DNA from: CAWINY01 sp963837635
GTDB lineage: Bacteria; Acidobacteriota; Terriglobia; Terriglobales; Acidobacteriaceae
NCBI GenBank assembly: GCA_963837635.1
Contig: CAWINY010000003.1
Span: 124,001-188,000, forward strand
Length of the DNA stretch: 64,000 nt
Direction of reading: 5' to 3'
Made by a program: the position numbers and the translations under genes. How positions within the stretch are numbered: the stretch's first letter is position 1; the number at the start of each line of letters is the position of its first letter. Of this stretch, positions 52,182 to 60,130 are shown in pieces. Under the pieces are notes generated by a model, which saw only the letters and a program-made list of their open reading frames with translations, did not search any database and had not been told where the DNA came from.

Positions 52182-52293
52182 CATCCTGAGCGAAGCGAAG
52201 GATCTGCTTTTCTTACTTCGCGCCTTAGCGCCTTCGCGTTAGATTTTTCTCTGCGTCCTCTGCGCCAACCTCCGCGCCCTCTGCGGTAAAACG
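52182..52293. repeat. GTCATCCTGAG and CGCAGAGG repeats between thiolase and dehydrogenase genes
   Basis: GTCATCCTGAGCGAAGCGAA then TTCGCGCCTTAGCGCCTTCGCG and CCTCTGCGCCAACCTCCGCG, closing with GCGGTAAAACGG at the thiolase stop. Confidence 0.75.
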
Positions 52294-52295
52294 GG

Positions 52296-53543
52296 TTACT
52301 CGATATTTTCAAAAATCCCTGCCGCGCCCATGCCTCCACCCACGCACATCGTCACCATGCCGTAGCGTGCCTTGCGCCGCTTCATCTCGCGGATGATCGT
52401 CGCCGTCAGCTTCGCCCCGGTGCAGCCAAGCGGATGCCCCAGCGCAATCGCGCCGCCGTTCGGGTTCAGCTTCTCGGGATCCAATCCAGCTTCGCGAATC
52501 ACGGCCAGCGCCTGAACTGCGAACGCCTCGTTCAGTTCGATGACGCCAATGTCCTCCAGCTTCAGCCCGGCAATCTTCAGCGCCTTGGGGATGGCAAACA
52601 CCGGCCCGAGCCCCATCTCTTCCGGCTTGTACCCAGCCGTGGCGAACGCGATGTACCGCGCCAGGGGCTTGATTCCAAGCTGCCGGGCGTGCTCGGCCGA
52701 CATGAGCACCGCCGCCGCCGCGCCGTCCGACATCTGTGACGAGTTGCCGGCGGTGCTGACGCCGCTCACATGGAACGCCGGCTTCAATGCAGCCAGAGCC
52801 TCCGGCGTGGTATCGGCGCGCGGGCCTTCGTCCACTTTGAACATGATTTCGATGCGCTTCAGCTTCGCCGCCGCCCCGTTCCCCACGAAGGTGCCCCACA
52901 TCTGCCCGCTTTTGGCAGAGGTGGGCCGCTCAGCCACGTCACCGGCGACGGTCGCCGTGACCGGCACGGGAACGATCTCATCATCGAAGCGTCCGGCATC
53001 GATTGCCGCCAGCGCTTTCTTATGGCTAGCGAGGGCAAATTCATCGCACTCCTGCCGCGTGATGCCAAAACGCTGCGCGAGCCGTTCGGCGGTCAGTCCC
53101 ATTGAGAGATAGGCATCGGGATAATGCTCGACCAGATATGGGTTGGGCGCGATCTTGTGCCCGCCCCTGGGGATCATGCTCATCGACTCGGTGCCGCCCG
53201 CGATGCTGACCTCTGCCGCGCCGGCCATGATGTGCTCTGCCGCTATAGCAATCGCCTGCAGTCCTGACGAGCAGAAGCGGTTGATGGTCATGGCGGACAC
53301 CTCAACCGGCAGGCCCGCGCGCAGCGATGCGATTCGCGCCACGTTCATGCCTTGCTCGGCTTCCGGCATGGCACAGCCTAGGATGACATCTTCGATCTCG
53401 TGAACATCAAGTTGCGGCACACGCTCCAGCGCGCCCCGAATCGCGATCGCCGCCAGCTCATCCGGTCGCGTGTTGCGCAGCGTCCCCTTGCCGGCCTTGC
53501 CGACCGGGGTTCTTACGGCAGATGTGATCACAACTTCACGCAT
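52296..53543 (-). CDS. Acetyl-CoA acyltransferase (thiolase) with in-frame repeat insertion
   Basis: 415 residues from ATG 53543. Active-site Cys91 in NRFCSSGLQ, His in ALGHPLGCTGAK and second Cys in MVTMCVGGGMGAAGIFE are intact, so it is a degradative or biosynthetic thiolase of the FadA class. Between residues about 206 and 220 it carries RPTSAKSGQMWGTF, encoded by the palindromic element at 52888-52927; thiolases normally run straight from the VPV strand to the IEIMFKVDEGPR-type strand. The frame is preserved. The start at 53543 gives MREVVITSAVRTPVG, the usual N-terminus. Confidence 0.93.
   Translation of the reverse strand: MREVVITSAVRTPVGKAGKGTLRNTRPDELAAIAIRGALERVPQLDVHEIEDVILGCAMPEAEQGMNVARIASLRAGLPVEVSAMTINRFCSSGLQAIAIAAEHIMAGAAEVSIAGGTESMSMIPRGGHKIAPNPYLVEHYPDAYLSMGLTAERLAQRFGITRQECDEFALASHKKALAAIDAGRFDDEIVPVPVTATVAGDVAERPTSAKSGQMWGTFVGNGAAAKLKRIEIMFKVDEGPRADTTPEALAALKPAFHVSGVSTAGNSSQMSDGAAAAVLMSAEHARQLGIKPLARYIAFATAGYKPEEMGLGPVFAIPKALKIAGLKLEDIGVIELNEAFAVQALAVIREAGLDPEKLNPNGGAIALGHPLGCTGAKLTATIIREMKRRKARYGMVTMCVGGGMGAAGIFENIE
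52888..52927. repeat. CCCACATCTGCC palindrome, copy 3, inside the thiolase gene
   Basis: GGTGCCCCACATCTGCC and GGCAGAGGTGGGCC around a short loop, fully inside the coding region. The right arm carries one substitution (GAGGT for GATGT). Confidence 0.85.
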
Positions 53544-53602
53544 AGAAAAACTTCGCTCTTCGCGTGCCGTCCCTACGGGACTCTGGTCGTCTGCCACTTC
53601 TA

Positions 53603-53664
53603 CCCAGCGCTCTGCCCCAGCAAGCGCAACATCGGCGCTTGCTGGGGGCCCCTGAAGCGCTGGG
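53603..53664. repeat. Large palindrome, AACAAGCGC family, copy 2
   Basis: CCCAGCGC / GCGCTGGG outer stem, CCCCAGCAAGCGC / GCGCTTGCTGGGG inner stem and CCCCTGAAGC between, as in 46214-46286. Confidence 0.8.
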
Positions 53665-53774
53665 CTAACGGAATGTCGCCACTACGTGGCTAAAGCGTGT
53701 GGCAAAAACATTGTCATCCTGAGGTTCTGATGATACGCGGAGTCGCCACGGAGCGTGAAAATAGCGGCGCTTAG

Positions 53775-53821
53775 ATTCAGCCCCGAAGGGACGGCAGATA
53801 GTAGCCCAGGGCGTAAGCGCT
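53775..53821. repeat. CAGCCCCGAAGGGACGGCAG-type repeat, copy 1
   Basis: ATTCAGCCCCGAAGGGACGG followed by CAGATAGTAGCCCAGGGCG. A matching copy, CAGCCCCGGAGGGGCGGTAG and then ATAATAGCCTCAGGGCG, is at 57724-57774. Confidence 0.75.
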
Positions 53822-53918
53822 TGGTGATGCGTAAGTTGCGAGTCCGAGTCCTGTAGGGACGGCACTCTCGCGTCAGAGAACATCGGTCTCGCAAGCGATA
53901 TTTTCGAGGAAATCTGCC

Positions 53919-54239
53919 CTAACCGATCCTGCGCCCGTCCTGCAGCACTTCATCGAGCGCGCCCGCGAGCTTATCGGCACTTCGATGCACCTGGGTGGCA
54001 ACCGTTTCGTACTTGCGCTTCAGCACGAGGTATTCGTCGGCGATGTTCAGCGCAGCCAGGACGGCGAGCCGGGCGGAATCGACCGTCTGCGTGGAGGCGG
54101 CTACCGCGCGAATCTTGGTATCCACGTATTCGGCGAGCTTCAGCAGGTGTTCGGCATCCGACCCGCGCAGGTTATAAACCTGATCAAAGATTTCGACTCG
54201 TACGCTGTTCGATGCGCCGTTCCCGTTCGATTGATCCAC
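53919..54239 (-). CDS. zapA: Cell division protein ZapA
   Basis: 106 residues. VRVEIFDQVYNLRGSDAEHL and LAVLAALNIADEYLVLKRKY are the ZapA globular part and coiled coil. ZapA binds FtsZ and bundles protofilaments at mid-cell. Starts with GTG 54239 (GGGGA upstream). Follows the coiled-coil gene by 38 bases, the usual zapA/zapB-like arrangement. Confidence 0.87.
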   Translation of the reverse strand: MDQSNGNGASNSVRVEIFDQVYNLRGSDAEHLLKLAEYVDTKIRAVAASTQTVDSARLAVLAALNIADEYLVLKRKYETVATQVHRSADKLAGALDEVLQDGRRIG

Positions 54240-54277
54240 AATGTCCCCTGCAGCATCTAGTGACTAGTCACTGATTC

Positions 54278-54565
54278 TTACTCCGCCCCTTCCGCGATCA
54301 GGTCGATCTGGTTGAGCAGTTTCTCCACCCGGTCCCGGACCTCCTCGCGTTCGCGGCGCAGGCCCAGGTTGTCGTTCTTGAGCGCATCGAGTTCCTCTTC
54401 GCGGGCTTCGAGTTGTTCGCGCACCCGGGCAAGATCGCGCTCCACCGCGGCTTTCGCCTCGCGCGCGTGCTTCAAAAGCTCGATGGTGCGGTAAACCTTC
54501 TCCTCGAGAGAGTGGAAGTTGTCGGTGGTGGTTTCGTTTGCCTCGCGCACTGCGTTCACAGCCAT
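54278..54565 (-). CDS. ZapB-like coiled-coil protein
   Basis: 95 residues, one long coiled coil (LEEKVYRTIELLKHAREAKA, LEAREEELDALKNDNLGLRR, REEVRDRVEKLLNQIDLIAE). Place directly before zapA suggests it is the FtsZ-associated ZapB-like partner; sequence conservation of such coiled coils is weak, so the function is inferred from context. Confidence 0.7.
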   Translation of the reverse strand: MAVNAVREANETTTDNFHSLEEKVYRTIELLKHAREAKAAVERDLARVREQLEAREEELDALKNDNLGLRREREEVRDRVEKLLNQIDLIAEGAE

Positions 54566-54651
54566 GGGTCAGAGCCTCGCCGAAATGATTGCTGTCGCGA
54601 GCGCAGTATAACTCACAACTCCCCGATTCGAGCCTGTGCATAACGAGGGGA

Positions 54652-54850
54652 ATCGCAGAGGATACGGAGCGAGCACGGAGGGAAATGCAACCCGAAGCCG
54701 CTAAGACGCAAAGGGAAGAATCGTGACGTCGATATTCGTATTTTTCTTGCCCAGGCGTACCGTGCGAATCGAGCTTTTTCTCAAAGTCGCTTCGCGTCTT
54801 CGAGCCTTCGCGTTGAAGGCATTCCTCTGCGCCCTCTGCGGTGAAAGGCT
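54652..54850. repeat. CGCAGAGG / GAAGCCGC composite repeat
   Basis: ATCGCAGAGGATACGGAGC at one end and CCTCTGCGCCCTCTGCGGTG at the other, with TTCGCGTCTTCGAGCCTTCG inside. Confidence 0.7.
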
Positions 54851-54851
54851 T

Positions 54852-55436
54852 TTACCCGGAGCTTCGAGTGCCGAACCACTTACTCGGGAGGACGGGCGGG
54901 ACGTAGCTCTTCAGATAGGCGAAGAAGGAAGCAACATCGGGCAGAACCTCGAACAGTTGGCGCAGCGAAGCTTTGGCGAAACGGTGTTCGATCACGTGCT
55001 CGAAGAGCGTGATCAGGGGATCGTAGAAGCCCTGGATATTCAGAAAGACGATGGGCTTCGCATGCCGCGAGAGTTGCTTGAGAGTGATGATCTCGAACAT
55101 CTCCTCGAGCGTGCCCAGCCCGCCGGGCAGAGCCAGGAAGGCGTCGGCGCGAGCCTCCATGGCGGCCTTGCGGGCGCGCATGTCAGAAGTAACGAGTAGT
55201 TCGTCGGCCGGCTCGTAGCCCAGGCCGCGATTGCGCATGAACTCCGGAATCACCCCGACTACCTTGCCGCCGTGCTGATGCACGGCGCGGGCAGTGGCGC
55301 CCATCAAGCCGATACTGCACCCGCCGTAAACCAAACTGTGGCCCTGGCGCGCGATCTCGCGGCCCAGTTCGGCGGCGATCTCGCGGTAGGCTGGTTCGAT
55401 CACGTCGCTGGAAGAGCAATAAACGCAGATCTGCAT
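54852..55436 (-). CDS. LOG-family protein (nucleoside 5'-monophosphate phosphoribohydrolase)
   Basis: 194 residues. ICVYCSSSDVIEPAYREIAAELG at the start, LVYGGCSIGLMGATARAV, and the diagnostic FLALPGGLGTLEEMFEIITL. LOG (TIGR00730) proteins hydrolyse cytokinin-type or other nucleotide monophosphates. Cytosolic, monocistronic. Confidence 0.92.
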   Translation of the reverse strand: MQICVYCSSSDVIEPAYREIAAELGREIARQGHSLVYGGCSIGLMGATARAVHQHGGKVVGVIPEFMRNRGLGYEPADELLVTSDMRARKAAMEARADAFLALPGGLGTLEEMFEIITLKQLSRHAKPIVFLNIQGFYDPLITLFEHVIEHRFAKASLRQLFEVLPDVASFFAYLKSYVPPVLPSKWFGTRSSG

Positions 55437-55582
55437 GGTGGGTTTATTGTGACACGGACTTGGCTGTCAGCCATCCGTCATCCGCCATCGCTCACAGCGC
55501 AGGTTATGATGAAATGCCTGCCGCAGCCAGATTTTGAAACTGCTTCAACATTAAATCATCAAACGAACCAGGAGACAGGACC

Positions 55583-56173
55583 ATGGCTGTGAACGTGCTC
55601 GCCTTCGCCGGTTCTCTTCGCTCGGAATCATTCAACAAGAAGCTGGTGCAGATTGCCGCTCAAGCGGCGGAGCGCGCCGGGGCGAAGGTCACGCTGCTCG
55701 ATCTTCGTGAGTTGAACCTGCCCCTCTATGACGGCGACTTGGAAGACAGCCTCGGGCTGCCGGAAGGCGCGCGCCGTTTGAAGCAACTCATGATCGCCAG
55801 CGATGCCTTCCTGATTTCCTCGCCCGAATACAACAGCTCGATCAGCGGCGTGCTGAAGAATGCCATCGACTGGGCCTCGCGGCCCGCCCCGGGCGAGCCG
55901 CCGCTGGCGCCCTTTCGCGGCAAACTGGCTGGCCTGATGGCGGCATCTCCCGGCGGCTTCGGCGGCATTCGCGCCTTGCCCACGGTGCGCCTGATCTTTT
56001 CCAACTTAGGGACGCTCGTCCTGCCCACGCAGGTCGCCCTGCCGCGTGCGAACGAAGCCTTTCACGAGGACGGCTCGCTGAAAGATCCCAAAGTCCAACG
56101 CGCTGTCGAACAACTTGCGGGGGAAGTAGTGGATATGGCGGGCGCGCTTGCCACCGCGACCAGCGCGCGCTAG
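55583..56173 (+). CDS. NADPH-dependent FMN reductase family protein
   Basis: 196 residues, flavodoxin-like fold: AFAGSLRSESFNKKLVQIAA binds the FMN phosphate, LISSPEYNSSISGVLKNAID and SPGGFGGIRALPTVRLIF are typical of the YieF/ChrR-like quinone and chromate reductases. Predicted soluble; reduces quinones or flavin with NAD(P)H. CAGGAGACAGGACC precedes ATG 55583. Confidence 0.9.
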   Translation: MAVNVLAFAGSLRSESFNKKLVQIAAQAAERAGAKVTLLDLRELNLPLYDGDLEDSLGLPEGARRLKQLMIASDAFLISSPEYNSSISGVLKNAIDWASRPAPGEPPLAPFRGKLAGLMAASPGGFGGIRALPTVRLIFSNLGTLVLPTQVALPRANEAFHEDGSLKDPKVQRAVEQLAGEVVDMAGALATATSAR

Positions 56174-56184
56174 TTGGAAAAACT

Positions 56185-56288
56185 ACTTACCGCGGGATTG
56201 CACGGATCGAAACGGATTGGGTGGCGAATGACTTCTTCTTGAAGCGAATCTGCGCTTATCCGTTTGTTCTTCCGTGGAATCCGCGGTA
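56185..56288. repeat. Dispersed palindromic repeat, CGGAT family, copy 5
   Basis: CTTACCGCGGGATTG ... GGAATCCGCGGTA with internal CGGATCGAAACGGATTGG; lies between the flavin reductase gene and the convergent rubrerythrin gene. Confidence 0.8.
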
Positions 56289-56322
56289 TTTTTTACTCCG
56301 GAAGCGAGCAGCGTGTTGTGCG

Positions 56323-56883
56323 CTAACTGATCGATTCGAATTTCTCTCCCGGATGCCGGCAGGTCGGGCAGCGTTCAAAGTCCACCTTGGAAGTTGTGTA
56401 TCCGCACACCGGGCATACGAAATAGGTCACCTGAGCCGAGGACTTTGCCAGCCCCTCCAGAGTGGCAGCATACAATCCTGCGTGTTCGGCCTCGGCTTCC
56501 AGCGCGAACTGGAAGGTCCTGATCGCCGCCGCATTCTTGTCCTCGCGCGCAACCTTAATGAAGCCCGGGTACATGACGTCGCGCTCGTAGGTCTCGCCGG
56601 CGATCGCCGCTTCCAGGTTCTCCCGCGTGGTCTTCACCACCGGATCTTCGATCATTGCCTGGGCCTCAGCGCCCATGTTGCGCAGGACCGCGGCGTGGTT
56701 GTTGGCGTGGATCTCTTCGGCCCTCGCGGCTGCGCGGAACAGGCTGGCCACGGCTGCATAGCCTTCCTGGTCGGCCTTTTTCGCGAATGCTAGGTAGCGC
56801 ACCCGCGCATTACTCTCCCCGTTGAAAGCTTCCTGCAGATTCTGAAGCGTGGTTCCCGCAGGCTTGGTTGCGCTCGTACTCAT
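56323..56883 (-). CDS. rbr: Rubrerythrin
   Basis: 186 residues. The di-iron part has NGESNARVRYLAFAKKA, RAAARAEEIHANNHAAVL, GETYERDVMYPGF and ALEAEAEHAGLYAATLEG; the C-terminal rubredoxin-like domain has FVCPVCGYTTSK and FERCPTCRHPGEKF (four Cys). Reduces hydrogen peroxide, protecting against oxidative stress. Second of two ATGs (56883) has the better AGGAGG spacing. Confidence 0.93.
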   Translation of the reverse strand: MSTSATKPAGTTLQNLQEAFNGESNARVRYLAFAKKADQEGYAAVASLFRAAARAEEIHANNHAAVLRNMGAEAQAMIEDPVVKTTRENLEAAIAGETYERDVMYPGFIKVAREDKNAAAIRTFQFALEAEAEHAGLYAATLEGLAKSSAQVTYFVCPVCGYTTSKVDFERCPTCRHPGEKFESIS

Positions 56884-56970
56884 CATGCCCTCCTGAAACA
56901 AAGAAGTTGATTTTAGGTCGGCCAGCGCAGCTTGTCTGTGACAAGCGAAAGCTGCTGCGGGTTGCAGTTG

Positions 56971-57441
56971 TTAGTCTCTGCCGGGTGTCTGCAAGCAATA
57001 CCGCGCCTCAATCCCGTTAACTTTCGCTAGGCGCCGCACGTGGCGTTCCTCGGGAGTGAACTTAGCGGAAACGTAGGCGCGGACCAGTTCCCGCGCCATC
57101 TCCTCGCCAATTACCCGGCCGCCGAGCACGAGAATGTTCATGTTGTCGTGCTCCACCCCCTGGTGCGCGGAGTAGGTATCGTGGCACAGGCCGGCCCGGA
57201 TGCCCGGAACCTTATTTGCGGCGACAGATGCCCCGACGCCGCTGCCGCAAATCAGGATTCCCCTCTCAGCCTCTCCTGCCAGAATCGCGTCCGCTACCGC
57301 TTCCGAGTAATCCGGATAATCGACCGGGGTCGTATCGTGAGTCCCCAGGTCACGGACCTGATGCTCCAGGTCTTTGAGGAATTCGCACACCTTTTCCTTC
57401 AACGGGAATCCGGCATGGTCAGCGCCGATCACAATCCGCAT
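56971..57441 (-). CDS. rpiB: Ribose-5-phosphate isomerase B
   Basis: 156 residues. MRIVIGADHAGFPLKEKV, ERGILICGSGVGASVAANKV (catalytic Cys, phosphate loop) and HDTYSAHQGVEHDNMNILVLGGRVIG are complete. Interconverts ribulose-5-phosphate and ribose-5-phosphate in the pentose phosphate pathway. Confidence 0.95.
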   Translation of the reverse strand: MRIVIGADHAGFPLKEKVCEFLKDLEHQVRDLGTHDTTPVDYPDYSEAVADAILAGEAERGILICGSGVGASVAANKVPGIRAGLCHDTYSAHQGVEHDNMNILVLGGRVIGEEMARELVRAYVSAKFTPEERHVRRLAKVNGIEARYCLQTPGRD

Positions 57442-57666
57442 CCTTGAGCCCCCTCACTTTGCTCTCGACTCCGAGTTCTATACTGCGCCGGATGTTACCC
57501 GAGTCGCGGGCCTAGATTCCAGAAATTGACAATTGCGCTGGGCAACACTGCTCCGGTGGGCACAATCCTACGCACTTGCCGGCGCAGATGATCCGGCCGG
57601 TTTCCGGATCGGTGCGGCGGATCGTGGATGAAGCCGCGGGCCGTTTGTTGGCGTAGGCCCCGAATA

Positions 57667-57706
57667 GGAGGGTGCCCCACATCTGCCTGGTTTTGGCAGA
57701 TGTGGG
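57667..57706. repeat. CCCACATCTGCC palindrome, copy 4
   Basis: GGAGGGTGCCCCACATCTGCC, loop, GGCAGATGTGGG, the cleanest intergenic copy, same left flank GGAGGGTG as copy 1. Confidence 0.85.
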
Positions 57707-57723
57707 AGGGCTTGCTGGCGTCG

Positions 57724-57774
57724 ATCCAGCCCCGGAGGGGCGGTAGATAATAGCCTCAGGGCGCAAGGCCTGGG
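57724..57774. repeat. CAGCCCCGGAGGGG-type repeat, copy 2
   Basis: ATCCAGCCCCGGAGGGGCGG, then TAGATAATAGCCTCAGGGCG; copy 1 is at 53775-53821. Confidence 0.75.
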
Positions 57775-57783
57775 TGGGCTGCT

Positions 57784-58659
57784 CTAATCCGCCGCCGTGC
57801 CCTGTCCCTGCACGCATTTCAGGCTCATGAAATCCAGTGCGCGGCAGATGTACTGTTTCAGGTCCTTGCGGCTGACCACCGCGTCCAGCATGCCGTGCTC
57901 CAGCAGGAACTCGCTACGCTGAAATCCTTCGGGCAGCTTTTGGCGAATAGTCTGCTCGATGACGCGGGGCCCGGCAAAGCCGATCAGCGCGCCCGGCTCG
58001 CCGATGTTCAGATCGCCGAGCATGGCAAAGGAAGCCGTGGTGCCGCCGGTGGTGGGATCGGTGAGCACGGAAATATACGGGAGCTTGGCGTCGTCCATCC
58101 TGGCCAGCGCGGCCGAGATCTTGGCCAACTGCATTAGGCTGAGTGCGCCCTCCATCATGCGGGCGCCGCCCGAGGCGGAAACGATGATCAGTGGCTTGCG
58201 TTCCGCGGTGGCAGCCTCCACGGCGCGAGTAATCACCTCGCCCACGACCACGCCCATGCTGCCGCCGATGAAGCTGTACTCCATGACGCTGGCGATCACC
58301 GGGCGGCCATTCATGGTGCCGCGCGCGTTGATCTGGGCGTCACGCAGCCCGGTCTTCTTCTGGGCGACCTTCAGGCGGTCGGCGTAGGGCTTCAGGTCGG
58401 TAAACTTGAGCGGGTCCGGCGAAGAAAGGTTCGTGTCAAAAACTTCGAACTCGCCGTTGTCCATCAACTGCGCCAGCCGGGTGCGCGCGTCGATGCGGAA
58501 GTGCCGGTTGCAGTGCGGGCAGACGTACAGGTTCTCGTCCAGGTCCTTTTTCCAGAGGATCTTGCGGCAGCCTTCGCACTTAACCCACAGGCCTTCTGTA
58601 ATGACGGTCTTCTCACCCGACGTGTCCAACCCGGCAGATTCGCGTTTGAACCAGGACAT
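57784..58659 (-). CDS. accD: Acetyl-CoA carboxylase carboxyltransferase beta subunit
   Basis: 291 residues from ATG 58659. N-terminal zinc ribbon CEGCRK...YVCPHCNRHF, then the carboxyltransferase core: FIGGSMGVVVGEVITRAVE, VSASGGARMMEGALSLMQLA and GFAGPRVIEQTIRQKLPEGF. Transfers carboxyl from biotin to acetyl-CoA, first step of fatty acid synthesis. The longer upstream frame was rejected because the MSWFKRE start is typical. Confidence 0.95.
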   Translation of the reverse strand: MSWFKRESAGLDTSGEKTVITEGLWVKCEGCRKILWKKDLDENLYVCPHCNRHFRIDARTRLAQLMDNGEFEVFDTNLSSPDPLKFTDLKPYADRLKVAQKKTGLRDAQINARGTMNGRPVIASVMEYSFIGGSMGVVVGEVITRAVEAATAERKPLIIVSASGGARMMEGALSLMQLAKISAALARMDDAKLPYISVLTDPTTGGTTASFAMLGDLNIGEPGALIGFAGPRVIEQTIRQKLPEGFQRSEFLLEHGMLDAVVSRKDLKQYICRALDFMSLKCVQGQGTAAD

Positions 58660-58880
58660 AAGAGTTTCTTTCCATTTCTTGTTTCGGTTTCGCCTAGGAT
58701 TCTCGAACGATGAACGGCGAACCGGAAACATGAACTGTCGATGTTTGATTCCACTTTGCGCAACCGATAACGCAGCTTAAACGTTCCCAAATCGGCCAGG
58801 TCACATATTGTGGAGTGCGCTTGGCGTGCCGTCAAGTTGAGGCGTCTTGCGGGTCCAGGAGCACAAGCGCATTGCCATAC

Positions 58881-59318
58881 TTAGTGCCCCGTGTGATAGG
58901 GATGGCCTTTCAGGATTGTAAAACCCCGGTAGAGCTGTTCCAGCAGCACCACGCGCGCCAATTCATGCGGCAGCGTCATTTTACCGAGGGAAAGGATCAG
59001 GTCCGCCGAGCGGCGAGCTTTGTCGCTAAAGCCATCGGCGGGACCGACCACAAACAGGAGGGCGGGAGTGCCCCGCTCTTGTTGGGTTTCCAGCAACTCG
59101 GCCAATTCCTCGGAGCTAAGCTGCCGTCCGCGGGAATCCAGCAAGACTAGCGTGGGCCGTGCCCGTTCGCGCGCTACCAGTTCCGCCAGCGCCGCTTCCG
59201 TACGCAGTTCGAACCAGTCGGTGGGCGCATAGCGGCCCAGTCGCTTCAGATATTCCTCGGTGAGGCTCTGAATGGCAGGCTCTTTGGTCTTGCCGACCCA
59301 GGCGATCTTGATGCGCAC
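58881..59318 (-). CDS. rlmH: 23S rRNA pseudouridine-1915 N3-methyltransferase RlmH
   Basis: 145 residues from GTG 59318. LLDSRGRQLSSEELAELL, FVVGPADGFSDKARRSADLILSLGKMTLPHELARVVLLEQLYRGFTILKGHPYHTGH are characteristic of RlmH (SPOUT methyltransferase, knot at the end). The long frame extending upstream to 59681 has no conserved sequence and contains a repeat, so it is not part of the gene. Confidence 0.93.
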   Translation of the reverse strand: MRIKIAWVGKTKEPAIQSLTEEYLKRLGRYAPTDWFELRTEAALAELVARERARPTLVLLDSRGRQLSSEELAELLETQQERGTPALLFVVGPADGFSDKARRSADLILSLGKMTLPHELARVVLLEQLYRGFTILKGHPYHTGH

Positions 59319-59390
59319 GCCGCCATTGAACCACAGCGCCCGGGTGTTGTCAGTGTTTTGATCAAAATTGGCAGTTACAGCTTTTCGTGT

Positions 59391-59468
59391 TCTGTTCCCT
59401 GAGCGTGTTCGCGCCTTCGCCTTGAAAGCCTTTCTCCGTGTCCGCTGCGTCCCTGTTCGGTGAAAAGG
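59391..59468. repeat. CGCGCCTTCGCC / CCGTGTCCGCTGCG repeat
   Basis: TTCGCGCCTTCGCCTTGAAAG, then CTCCGTGTCCGCTGCGTCCC and GGTGAAAAG, a weaker member of the CGCAGAGG family. Confidence 0.6.
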
Positions 59469-59547
59469 TTTGCCAAGTATGCTGGGTACTGGGTACTTGT
59501 TGGGAATGCCGCAATCAGCGATGATGTTGGTTTGCGTTGAGGTGTGT

Positions 59548-60024
59548 ATGTCGGTTGTACGGTTCCTCATGCTGTTGGCGCTGGTCTGCTGGATTGGCGG
59601 AATCGTCTTTTTCGCCTTCGTGATGGCCCCGGCGGCCTTTGCCGTGCTACCCACGCGGCAACTGGCAGGGGCGATCGTCAACTGTACTTTGCCGGTTTTG
59701 CACTGGATCGGACTGGTCTGCGGGGTAGTGTTCCTGCTGACCTCGATGAGCTACGCTCTCTCGGTCACGGGCAGCGCGCAAGTGTTTGCCGCGCGCCACG
59801 TGCTGGTGTACGCGATGATCGCGCTGGTGCTGGTCTCGCAGTTTGCCATCGGCGGCAAGATGGCGGTGTTGCGCCGCGACATGGGGGAGATCGACCGCGT
59901 GCCGCAGGACGACCCACGGCGCGTCGAGTTCAACCGCCTGCACCATTGGTCCACGCGAACCGAGGGAACGATCCTGATCCTCGGGTTGGCCGTGCTGTTT
60001 CTGACGGCGCGAAGATTATCCTGA
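59548..60024 (+). CDS. DUF4149 membrane protein
   Basis: 158 residues, four helices (FLMLLALVCWIGGIVFFAFVMAP, VLHWIGLVCGVVFLLTSM, HVLVYAMIALVLVSQFAIGG, GTILILGLAVLFLTA). WIGGIVFFAFVMAPAAF and LHHWSTRTEGT match DUF4149, a family of unknown function. ATG 59548 is preceded by GAGGTG. Confidence 0.8.
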   Translation: MSVVRFLMLLALVCWIGGIVFFAFVMAPAAFAVLPTRQLAGAIVNCTLPVLHWIGLVCGVVFLLTSMSYALSVTGSAQVFAARHVLVYAMIALVLVSQFAIGGKMAVLRRDMGEIDRVPQDDPRRVEFNRLHHWSTRTEGTILILGLAVLFLTARRLS

Positions 60025-60029
60025 AAATT

Positions 60030-60123
60030 TGCTATCAGCTGTCAGCTCTCAGTGGCCGACCGTCGGACCTAGTGCCAGCACGATAAAGCTGAAAGCTGAT
60101 AGCTGAGAGCTGAGAGCCGAGAG
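60030..60123. repeat. Inverted repeat AGCTGATAGCTGAGAG type
   Basis: GCTATCAGCTGTCAGCTCTC near 60032 and AGCTGATAGCTGAGAGCTG near 60096 are complementary; it occupies almost the whole gap between the DUF4149 gene and ychF. Confidence 0.75.
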
Positions 60124-60130
60124 CGAATTC

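Larger units (their letters stand above)
57442..57783. other. Intergenic region with two repeat elements
   Basis: Contains the fourth CCCACATCTGCC palindrome and a CAGCCCCGGAGGGG-type repeat; the minus-strand frame through it (57512-57817) is open only because of the repeats and is not called a gene. Confidence 0.6.

Noticed and set aside
57512..57817. A 101-codon minus-strand frame
   Set aside because: Made largely of two dispersed repeats; not coding.
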